A stretch of 9,002 nt of DNA, from contig CAKQPF010000096.1 in assembly GCA_934256705.1 (NCBI GenBank), positions 1 to 9,002 on the forward strand, written 5' to 3'. A program made the position numbers and the translations under genes. Origin of the DNA: an uncultured Prevotella sp. Its GTDB lineage: Bacteria > Bacteroidota > Bacteroidia > Bacteroidales > Bacteroidaceae. Of this stretch, positions 1 through 5,709 are shown in pieces; the first letter of the stretch is position 1, and the number at the start of each line of letters is the position of its first letter. Below the pieces are notes generated by a model. That model saw only the letters and a list, made by a program, of their open reading frames with translations, was not told where the DNA came from and searched no databases.

Positions 1-79
1 ATTCTTCATGTATCGTTTGGCAACAGTTTTGGGTTAGCATCTGCATAGCGCCCCACAGGGTTTGTCGGGTGCGCCATCA

Positions 80-135
80 AAAGCAGAATGTAGCAGACCA
101 CCCATATCTGCCGCATTCTGCTTTCTTTTTTTCGC
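80..135 (+). terminator. Terminator-like two-tier hairpin with T-tract
   Basis: Perfect 11-bp outer arms lie at 80-90 and 114-124. The 23-nt loop contains a second stem, GCAGA (93-97) with TCTGC (107-111). The outer stem runs directly into a T-rich tract at 122-132. On the plus strand this is the shape of an intrinsic terminator, presumably for a gene ending left of the window. It could instead be another palindromic intergenic repeat. No gene is seen in 1-79. Confidence 0.5.
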
Positions 136-188
136 CCGTAAAATCCCATTCCGTAACCCGTTGACTCCCAATAATATACCGACCGCAT

Positions 189-276
189 TGCAAAAGCATA
201 GTTATTACCTCCTAAAAGCATAGCTATTGCATCCTAAAAGCATAGCTATTGCATCGTAAAAGCATAGCTATTGCAT
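189..276. repeat. 22-nt tandem repeat, four copies
   Basis: Copies start at 189, 211, 233 and 255. The copies at 211 and 233 are identical; the copy at 255 differs at one base (CG for CC at its start); the copy at 189 is diverged. The unit contains AAAAGCATAGCTATTGCAT, whose centre is nearly palindromic around TAGCTA. No coding role is apparent. Spacers are absent, so this is not a CRISPR array. Confidence 0.85.
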
Positions 277-352
277 TCCAATATCTTCCATCCCTGTCAC
301 TGACAGCATTATCCCTGCAAATCAATGAGGGCAGAATCACCATTTTTTCGAC

Positions 353-586
353 CTGTACGGTTGAAACGGGCTGAAAGCCCAAAAAGCTCATAGCCCAGGG
401 CAACACCCTGGGTTATAATGGCATGAATACCAACGCCCTGCAAGGGCAAAAGCGTAACAGACTCATTGTGTATAATGCTTTTGCCCTTGCAGGGCGTTGG
501 TATCATTCATCGTAATACCCAGGGCGATGCCCTGGGCTAAGAGCTTCTGCCCTTGCAGGGCGTATTGGGCATTTTCAACCGTACAG
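353..586. repeat. Palindromic element with 13-bp terminal inverted repeats
   Basis: The ends are CTGTACGGTTGAA (353-365) and its exact complement (574-586). Each end has a further CGA one mismatch outside. Inside are a small hairpin (368-380), two inverted copies of a roughly 62-bp module (391-453 and 477-538) and a partial third copy (545-566). Each module combines a CCCAGGG/CCCTGGG hairpin with a GCCCTGCAAGGGC palindrome. The innermost 27 bp of the modules (427-453 and 477-503) are perfectly inverted around a 23-nt spacer. There is no ORF and no clear target duplication. It resembles a composite REP/MITE-like non-autonomous element, and the inner palindromes are typical of Bacteroidales intergenic repeats. 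Confidence 0.75.
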
Positions 587-633
587 TTCGTTTTTTTTTC
601 ATGTATTTTTAGCGTTATCTCAAAATAAATGTG

Positions 634-641
634 TACTTTTG
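634..641 (+). promoter_or_regulatory. Candidate promoter -7 element for the ATPase gene
   Basis: TACTTTTG matches the Bacteroidetes sigma-ABfr -7 consensus TAnnTTTG. I see no good TTTG -33 box at the usual spacing, so the assignment rests on the -7 motif and its position. Transcription would start near 648 and give a leader of about 130 nt containing the repeats at 644-732. Confidence 0.5.
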
Positions 642-643
642 CA

Positions 644-732
644 AAGTGATTCCCTCATGAAATGTGTGTGAAGAGCCGATTATTCCCCCTTAAAATGTGT
701 GGGATATGGCGATTATTCCCCCTTAAAATGTG
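644..732 (+). repeat. 33-nt leader repeat, two good copies plus one diverged
   Basis: A 23-nt block containing ATTCCCCCTTAAAATGTG occurs identically at 677-699 and 710-732, a period of 33 nt. A looser version sharing GATT, CCC and AAATGTG lies at about 646-668. The array sits between the predicted promoter and the ATPase start, so it would be in the 5' untranslated region. No strong hairpin or start-bearing small ORF is evident. Confidence 0.7.
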
Positions 733-780
733 GACGAATGTAGCATAATATGTTCAATATCAGTAAAATATATACTTGTT

Positions 781-2070
781 ATGGAGAGATTAGCAATTAG
801 CCGTCTTCTGGAATGGAAAAACAAAGAGCACCGCAAGCCTCTTATAGTGGAGGGCGCAAGGCAAGTGGGAAAGACTTGGCTCGTCAAGGAATTTGCACGT
901 CAGAACTATAGCAAACTGGCGTATGTGAACTTTGAAGAGATGAAGGTAATCCAGGATCTCTTTGAACGGGACTTTGACATACAGAGAATTCTCATTGCCA
1001 TCGGGGCGGTAACAAATGTGACCTGTACTGAGGGGGACACGCTCATTTTCCTGGATGAGATACAGGCTGCTCCCCATGCTGTCACCTCTCTCAAGTATTT
1101 TGTTGAGAATGCACCCGGCTATCATGTCATAGCTGCAGGCTCGTTGCTGGGCATCGAACTGCATCAAGGCGAGTCGTTTCCTGTGGGCAAGGTGGAGTTT
1201 CTTTCTTTGTATCCATTGGATTTCACTGAGTTTGTAATGGCAATGGGTGAGAAGAATCTGGCTGGCATACTGCAATCCAAGGATTGGAGCATGATAGCTT
1301 TGTTCGCCCCGAAGTTTCAGGAACTTCTGAAATATTATTACTATGTGGGTGGAATGCCCGAGGCAGTGATGTGTTTCATCCAGAGTCACGACTGGAATGA
1401 GGTAAGGACGATACAGAAAGCTATATTGAGCAGTTACCAGAGGGATATGTCAAAGCATGCTCCATTCGAAATAGTGCCGCGCATTGCTGACCTCTGGAAG
1501 TCGCTTCCTGCCCAGTTGAGCAAGGAAAACAGGAAATTCGTCTATGGAGTAGTGCGCGAAGGCGCAAGGGCAAGAGAATATGAGATAGCCTTGCAATGGC
1601 TTCAGGATGCCGGGTTGATATATAAGGTGTATAATGTAAAGGCTCCCCGGCTTCCTCTTGTCAGTTATGAGGACAGGTCTGCATTCAAGATTTTCGTGCT
1701 GGATGTCGGACTGCTGGGCGCTATGTCCAGCCTGAAGGCTTCCACGATTGTAGAAGGAAGCAGCATCTTTACTGAGTTCAAGGGCGCATTGACAGAGCAA
1801 TATGTATTGCAGCAACTCATTCCAAGATATGACCTGTGCTATTATTCCAAGGCCAACAGCACGCAGGAGATAGATTTCCTGCTGCAGGATGACGAGGATG
1901 AAATCGTGCCTTTAGAGGTGAAAGCGGAGACTAATGTCAAGGCTAAAAGCCTGAGGCTCTTCGTGTCTGACAATAATATCAAGAAGGCTTACCGCATTTC
2001 AATGAATGACTACAAGCAGGAAGAGTGGGTCACCAATGTGCCTCTTTATGCTGTCAACAGCGTATTGTGA
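781..2070 (+). CDS. AAA ATPase with DUF4143 C-terminal domain
   Basis: A 429-residue protein of the prokaryotic AAA_14/DUF4143 ATPase family, which is abundant in Bacteroidetes. Its substrate is generally unknown. The Walker A motif GARQVGKT spans residues 25-32, and the Walker B segment LIFLDEIQ follows about 70 residues later. The C-terminal part carries a conserved TEQYV helix, then a segment with ID and EVKAE, as in the PD-(D/E)XK nuclease-like fold of DUF4143. The reading frame opens at an ATG at 730, but I chose the ATG at 781. The protein there begins MERLAISRLLEWKN, as family members do, and the 17 extra residues overlap leader repeats. There is no signal peptide, so it should be cytoplasmic. 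The hydrolase gene follows after 33 nt with no visible terminator, so cotranscription is possible. A toxin-antitoxin or mobile-element link has been suggested for such proteins, but nothing here shows it. Confidence 0.88.
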   Translation: MERLAISRLLEWKNKEHRKPLIVEGARQVGKTWLVKEFARQNYSKLAYVNFEEMKVIQDLFERDFDIQRILIAIGAVTNVTCTEGDTLIFLDEIQAAPHAVTSLKYFVENAPGYHVIAAGSLLGIELHQGESFPVGKVEFLSLYPLDFTEFVMAMGEKNLAGILQSKDWSMIALFAPKFQELLKYYYYVGGMPEAVMCFIQSHDWNEVRTIQKAILSSYQRDMSKHAPFEIVPRIADLWKSLPAQLSKENRKFVYGVVREGARAREYEIALQWLQDAGLIYKVYNVKAPRLPLVSYEDRSAFKIFVLDVGLLGAMSSLKASTIVEGSSIFTEFKGALTEQYVLQQLIPRYDLCYYSKANSTQEIDFLLQDDEDEIVPLEVKAETNVKAKSLRLFVSDNNIKKAYRISMNDYKQEEWVTNVPLYAVNSVL

Positions 2071-2103
2071 TAACTACTTTATCTAACTATAAACCAAACC
2101 ATT

Positions 2104-3267
2104 ATGCTGAAAAGATTATCCTGCATGGCAATCGTCATGCTGATGCTGCCCTTCCTCGCTGCCCAGGCGCAGAAGAGAGCAAAATATGAATTCAAGAGAA
2201 ACCTGCCGGTCTATGCACATCAGTTGCTGGCAGACCTCGATTATCCCCTCGCTTGGGGCAGGAGCGAAGTGAAGGACTTCGACGAATGGCGCCGTACTGC
2301 ACGCCGGAAGGTGCTCGACTGCATGCTCATGCCGCCGCCTCCTGCCGCTGATTACGAAGTGAAAGTGCTCGATGAAGAGCAGCGTGACGGCTATAAGGCA
2401 CGCCGCATCGAGGTGAGACTGTCGAAATACTACACCGTCCCAGCCCTTCTCCTTATCCCGGACGGCAAAGGTCCGTTCCCCGCCATCAACTGCCTCCACG
2501 ATCATGGCGGACATCTATATATAGGTAAGGAGAAGATGGTGCGCCCTTTAGCTCCCAAGTCGAAGGAGGATTCTCTCGTGACAAAGGACGCTGAGAATTG
2601 GATTTCAGGACTTTACGAGGGGCAGTTTGTCGGTGATTACCTCGCCAGGAATGGCTATGTGGTCTTCTCTGCCGATGCTCCGATGTGGGGCGAACGCGGT
2701 CAGATGGAGGGCGCCAAGCGCGAAAAGTATGACATGATAGCCGGAAACATGATGATGTACGGCATTGATCTCAGCGCTTTCATGACTTATGATGACCTCA
2801 GCGGCACGGATTTCCTTGCCACATTGCCCGAAGTCAATCCGGAGAGAATCGGCTGCGTGGGCTTTTCCATGGGCGGCTACCGCTCGTGGATGCTTGCCGC
2901 ATTGAGCGACAGGATAAAGGTGGGAGTGGCTATCTGCTGGATGGTCACCACCGATGAGCAGATGTCTTTCAACTATAGCAGGACGGAGAACGGCGGCTTT
3001 GCCAACTGCTTTCCTGGGCTTCGCCGCTGGCTCGACTATCCCCACATAGCGAGTATGGCGTGTCCTAAGCCGATGCTCTTCATCAATGGTTCGCAGGACA
3101 AGCTCTTCCCGGTGCCGGGAGTGGAGAAGGCTTTCAGGCAGATGCATGAGGTATGGGACAGCCAGAAGGCCGGCGACAACCTCGAAACGGAGATATGGGA
3201 CGTGCCCCACAGTTTCTATCTGCCTGCCCAGAAGCGTGCTCTCGACTTCTTCCGCAAGCATTTGTAG
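2104..3267 (+). CDS. Secreted alpha/beta hydrolase (dienelactone hydrolase/acetyl esterase-like)
   Basis: A 387-residue protein with an N-terminal signal peptide: Lys-Arg, a hydrophobic stretch, and likely signal peptidase I cleavage after AQA near residue 22. Export to the periplasm is therefore expected. The alpha/beta hydrolase fold shows a nucleophile elbow GFSMGG with Ser255, a probable acid Asp332 in NGSQDKLF, and a catalytic His369 in VPHSF. An HDHGG segment about 120 residues before the serine probably forms the oxyanion region. The arrangement fits the large dienelactone hydrolase/acetyl-xylan-esterase-like group that Bacteroidales use on carbohydrate or plant-derived esters. The exact substrate cannot be read from sequence, and no polysaccharide-utilisation genes are nearby in the window. 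The start is the only sensible ATG, with the signal peptide directly behind it. A GGTTG-rich repeat begins right after the stop codon. Confidence 0.85.
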   Translation: MLKRLSCMAIVMLMLPFLAAQAQKRAKYEFKRNLPVYAHQLLADLDYPLAWGRSEVKDFDEWRRTARRKVLDCMLMPPPPAADYEVKVLDEEQRDGYKARRIEVRLSKYYTVPALLLIPDGKGPFPAINCLHDHGGHLYIGKEKMVRPLAPKSKEDSLVTKDAENWISGLYEGQFVGDYLARNGYVVFSADAPMWGERGQMEGAKREKYDMIAGNMMMYGIDLSAFMTYDDLSGTDFLATLPEVNPERIGCVGFSMGGYRSWMLAALSDRIKVGVAICWMVTTDEQMSFNYSRTENGGFANCFPGLRRWLDYPHIASMACPKPMLFINGSQDKLFPVPGVEKAFRQMHEVWDSQKAGDNLETEIWDVPHSFYLPAQKRALDFFRKHL

Positions 3268-3286
3268 GGGGTGGTTGGCGGTTGTT

Positions 3287-3425
3287 GGTTGTTGGTTGTT
3301 GGTCGTCGGTTGTGGGTTGTCGGTCATCGGTTGTGGGTAAGTATGCCCGTCTCATGGGCGTCAGCCAGCCACTGTGTTGCCCGCGTTACCGGGCAATCCA
3401 AACCGACAACCGACAACCAACAACC
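3287..3425. repeat. GGTTG-rich imperfect inverted repeat
   Basis: The 25-nt arm at 3287-3311 pairs with 3401-3425 with two mismatches. It is part of a low-complexity GGTTGT/GGTCGT run that starts around 3270 and continues to about 3338. The 89-nt interior contains a REP-like hairpin at 3377-3396. Short frames through this block translate to repetitive peptides and are not genes. The rest of the gap to 3532 is A/T-rich with nothing recognisable. Confidence 0.7.
3368..3396. repeat. REP-like hairpin, copy 1 of a dispersed family
   Basis: GCCACTGTGT (3368-3377) leads into a 7-bp stem, TTGCCCG (3377-3383) with CGGGCAA (3390-3396), closing the loop CGTTAC. The same flank, loop and closing bases occur at 6861-6889 with a different but still complementary stem. 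No T-tract follows, so it is a weak terminator candidate for the hydrolase gene. Confidence 0.7.
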
Positions 3426-3532
3426 CCATCAAATAAGCGTCCTTTATTTTCATTTGTCATTTTATTTGCATAAAAAAAGTTAATTAAACAGCAATTATCT
3501 CACCTCTCTTCTCTTATGTCAACAAAATCTCG

Positions 3533-3540
3533 TACCTTTG
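3533..3540 (+). promoter_or_regulatory. Candidate promoter -7 element for tRNA-Leu
   Basis: TACCTTTG fits the Bacteroidetes -7 consensus TAnnTTTG and lies 26 nt before the mature tRNA 5' end, the expected spacing for a short leader removed by RNase P. No clear -33 TTTG is visible. Confidence 0.6.
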
Positions 3541-3566
3541 TACCCGATTTGTTCAACTGACCACAT

Positions 3567-3904
3567 GCCGCAATGGTGGAATTGGTAGACACGAGGGACT
3601 TAAAAAATAGTTCTGAAAACTATATATGAGTGCACATCGGGAAACTGATGGTGTAGAATTGCCCTAACAAACAGAAACCTCGCAGATGGCGACATCTGCT
3701 TTGGCGATGGCTCACTAAGTTCGGCGAATGCCGATAAATGGCGTAGAGACTATACAGGCAACACCTAAATCCCAGTCAAAGGGACATGGTGAAGAAATAG
3801 TCCAGACTACAACATCTCCCGGAGATGGATTGTGTAAAAGCAATAGTAGTATGAAAATCCCTTGACCCGAAAAGGTCGTGCGGGTTCGAGTCCCGCTTGC
3901 GGCA
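3567..3904 (+). tRNA. tRNA-Leu(UAA), interrupted by a group I intron
   Basis: Exons 3567-3601 (35 nt) and 3854-3904 (51 nt) join to an 86-nt class II tRNA. The acceptor stem GCCGCAA (3567-3573) pairs with TTGCGGC (3897-3903), and the discriminator is A3904, standard for leucine tRNA. The D-arm GTGGAATTGGTAGACAC is typical of tRNA-Leu. After splicing, the anticodon stem AGGGA/TCCCT encloses the loop CTTAAAA, giving anticodon UAA. A long variable arm (ACC/GGT stem) and a T-arm GCGGG-TTCGAGT-CCCGC complete the cloverleaf. CCA is not encoded (ACA follows the stem). The split falls between U34 and A35, the same place as the classic cyanobacterial and plastid tRNA-Leu(UAA) intron. Intron-blind tRNA searches could miss or mis-delimit this gene. 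Confidence 0.93.
3602..3853 (+). ncRNA. Group I self-splicing intron in tRNA-Leu(UAA)
   Basis: A 252-nt intron with no ORF, ending in the required terminal G (3853). Core helices can be traced. P3 is GGTGT (3650-3654) with ACACC (3761-3765). P4 is ATTGCC (3658-3663) with GGCGAT (3703-3708). P5 is a 7-bp hairpin (3682-3699) capped by a GCGA tetraloop. A hairpin at 3721-3734 sits in the P6 region. P7 is GACTAT (3748-3753) with ATAGTC (3797-3802), inside the classic R (TAGAGACTATA) and S (ATAGTCC) elements. P8 is TCCC/GGGA (3770-3784). P9 is CATCTC/GAGATG (3813-3827), enclosed by ACTAC/GTAGT (3806-3850). P1 is the 5' exon GGGACT with AGTTCT (3609-3614). P6 itself was not resolved, and I do not assign the subgroup. 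The absence of an endonuclease ORF suggests a stably inherited or degenerate-mobility intron. Confidence 0.92.
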
Positions 3905-3917
3905 CATTATGATGTTT

Positions 3918-3953
3918 TTCCCTTTCTTTGCCGGGAAGGTGGCGGAAAGGGAA
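3918..3953 (+). other. Hairpin between tRNA-Leu and the TPR lipoprotein gene
   Basis: The 9-bp arms TTCCCTTTC (3918-3926) and GAAAGGGAA (3945-3953) are perfectly complementary across an 18-nt loop. There is no T-tract after the right arm, so it is not a convincing intrinsic terminator. It could be a tRNA 3'-processing or readthrough barrier, or a leader structure for the next gene, whose start is 25 nt away. Confidence 0.45.
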
Positions 3954-3978
3954 TGTTATACCTTATTAATATAAGAAA

Positions 3979-5664
3979 ATGAGAAAGAATATCTTTACCT
4001 CTGTCTTGACTTTGTCGCTCGGCGCCATAGTCTCTGTTTCTTGTTCATCTAAGTTGGGCAACCTTACAGCTGATAATTTCAAGGTTACTCCTACACCGCT
4101 TGAGTTGCAGGGAACACAGGTTCCTGTAACCGTTTATGGAACTTTCCCTGAGAAATTCATGAAGAAGAAGGCTGTAGTGACCGTTTCTCCTGAGCTCCGT
4201 TATGCTAACGGAAAGGTTCTCCGTGGTCAGAGCTCTACTTTCCAGGGCGAGAAGGTCCTCGGAAATGGACAGACCGTAAACTATAAGCTCGGTGGACAGT
4301 TCACAATGCGTGACGCCTTCAACTATAAGGATGAGATGCACAAGTCTGACCTTTACCTCAATTTCGACGCTAAGGTAGGCAAGAAGACCGTTCAGGTGCC
4401 TGCTGTCAAGGTGGGTTACGGCATCGTTGCTACTGCTGGTCTCTACAAGAAGGCTCTTGAGCAGGGCGGCGGTATCATCGCTCCTGACTCTTTCCAGCAC
4501 ATCGTGAAGATGAAGCAGGAGGCTGGTATCAAGTTCCTTATCAACCAGGCTCAGCTCCGCAAGAGCGAACTCAAGAACAATTCTGTACAGGAATTCATCA
4601 AGCTCCTCAAGAATATCAGCGCTGATGCTGAGAGATACAACTTCTCTGACGTGGAAGTTCTCGCTTACGCTTCTCCTGATGGTGGTGAGAAGTTCAACAC
4701 ACAGCTCGCCGGCAAGCGTCAGCGCGAGTCACAGAAGTATGTAGAGCAGCAGCTCAAGAATAGCAAGCTCTCCAACAATGTGACAGGTGAATACACCGCT
4801 CAGGACTGGGAAGGCTTCCAGGAACTCGTTTCTGCAAGCAACATCCAGGACAAGGAGCTCATCCTCAACGTGCTCAGCATGTATAAGGATCCACAGGAAC
4901 GTGAGGAACAGATCAGAAATCTCAGCCTTGGCTTCCAGGAACTCGCTAAGGAAATCCTCCCACAGCTCCGTCGTGCACGCATGATCATCAATTATGAGGT
5001 GGTAGGTCGCAGCGACGAGAAGATCGCAGCTCTCTACGCTTCTACTCCTGATTCTCTCTCTGCTGACGAGATTCTCTATCACGCTACACGCTGCCAGAGC
5101 ATCGACCAGAAGGAAGAGGCTTACAAGAAGTGTGCACAGATCCATCCAAATGACTACCGCGCATTCAACAATGTGGCTGCTATGGAGTTCGCCAAGGGTA
5201 ACCTCGACGCTACACGCACTTGGGTAAACCGCGCTCTCTCAGTTAATCCTAACGCTGGTGAGGCTCAGTCTAACCTCGCTCTCGCTGCTCTCAAGGAGGG
5301 TAAGCTCCAGGAGGCTGAGGGTTACATGGCTAAGGCTGGCAACTCTAACGACCTCAACCGCGTACAGGGCGCTGTAAACTTCGTTAAGGGTAACTACAAG
5401 AAGGCTGCTGTTGACTACAAGGACGTGAACAACAATATGGCTGCTCTCGCACAGATCATGGCTAAGGACTACTCTGCTGCACGCGCTACATTCAATCAGA
5501 TCGGCGAAAACGGCGACGCTCTCACTGACTATCTCCACGCTGTTCTCAGCGCTCGCGAGGGCAATAAGTTCGCTGCCAAGAGCAATCTCAGCGACGCTAT
5601 CGAGAAGGATCCTTCTCTCAAGCAGTACGCTGACGACGACCTTGAGTTCGCTAATATCAAGTAA
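3979..5664 (+). CDS. OmpA-like/TPR lipoprotein of unknown function
   Basis: A 561-residue envelope protein. A lipoprotein signal peptide (MRKN, then a hydrophobic stretch) ends at SVSC with Cys22 as the probable lipidated residue; Ser at -3 is a slightly unusual lipobox. Residues about 30-160 look beta-rich. Residues about 205-250 resemble an OmpA-type peptidoglycan-binding segment (VLAYASPDGGEKFN, then a KRQRESQKYV helix). Residues about 360-540 form tetratricopeptide-like helical pairs, including NPNAGEAQSNLALAALKEGK. A periplasmic scaffold attached to membrane and cell wall is a reasonable inference; its partners are unknown. Codon choice is strongly restricted (Leu CTC, Ala GCT, Lys AAG), as in highly expressed genes. 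The start is preceded by A/T-rich sequence ending ATAAGAAA, as is the start of pckA. I do not recognise a gene symbol. It is probably cotranscribed with the gene 45 nt downstream. Confidence 0.85.
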   Translation: MRKNIFTSVLTLSLGAIVSVSCSSKLGNLTADNFKVTPTPLELQGTQVPVTVYGTFPEKFMKKKAVVTVSPELRYANGKVLRGQSSTFQGEKVLGNGQTVNYKLGGQFTMRDAFNYKDEMHKSDLYLNFDAKVGKKTVQVPAVKVGYGIVATAGLYKKALEQGGGIIAPDSFQHIVKMKQEAGIKFLINQAQLRKSELKNNSVQEFIKLLKNISADAERYNFSDVEVLAYASPDGGEKFNTQLAGKRQRESQKYVEQQLKNSKLSNNVTGEYTAQDWEGFQELVSASNIQDKELILNVLSMYKDPQEREEQIRNLSLGFQELAKEILPQLRRARMIINYEVVGRSDEKIAALYASTPDSLSADEILYHATRCQSIDQKEEAYKKCAQIHPNDYRAFNNVAAMEFAKGNLDATRTWVNRALSVNPNAGEAQSNLALAALKEGKLQEAEGYMAKAGNSNDLNRVQGAVNFVKGNYKKAAVDYKDVNNNMAALAQIMAKDYSAARATFNQIGENGDALTDYLHAVLSAREGNKFAAKSNLSDAIEKDPSLKQYADDDLEFANIK

Positions 5665-5670
5665 GCCATT

Positions 5671-5684
5671 GCTTTATATAAAGC
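5671..5684. other. Perfect 14-nt palindrome between the lipoprotein genes
   Basis: GCTTTATATAAAGC is self-complementary and can be extended by a wobble and two more pairs (5668-5687). It lies 6 nt after the upstream stop codon, inside the 45-nt gap. It has no T-tract, so it may be a weak processing or pausing hairpin or a protein site rather than a terminator. Confidence 0.4.
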
Positions 5685-5709
5685 GATTTCCAAGTAAACA
5701 GACAATAAT

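Noticed and set aside
6..221. Short minus-strand frames at the left edge (also 224-406 and 309-506)
   Set aside because: They run through the tandem repeat, the terminator-like hairpin and the palindromic element. Their peptides simply reflect those repeats, and no family is recognised.
189..276. Possible CRISPR array
   Set aside because: The 22-nt units abut without spacers and there are no cas genes.
730..780. Upstream ATG of the ATPase frame
   Set aside because: The 17 extra residues start at the end of the leader repeat and do not fit the usual family N-terminus. The ATG at 781 does.
790..1389. 199-residue minus-strand frame inside the ATPase gene
   Set aside because: It overlaps the Walker A and B coding region of a clear gene on the other strand and has no family signature.
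2605..3327. 240-residue minus-strand frame over the hydrolase gene
   Set aside because: It begins in the GGTTG-rich repeat and is antisense to the catalytic region of a real gene.
3086..3483. Overlapping small frames across the end of the hydrolase gene and the repeat
   Set aside because: All read through the low-complexity GGTTG block and give repetitive peptides with no domain.
3602..3853. The insert in tRNA-Leu as a group II intron or an archaeal-type bulge-helix-bulge intron
   Set aside because: R and S elements, P7 and a terminal G indicate group I. There is no GUGYG start or domain V, and it is too long and bacterial for a bulge-helix-bulge intron.
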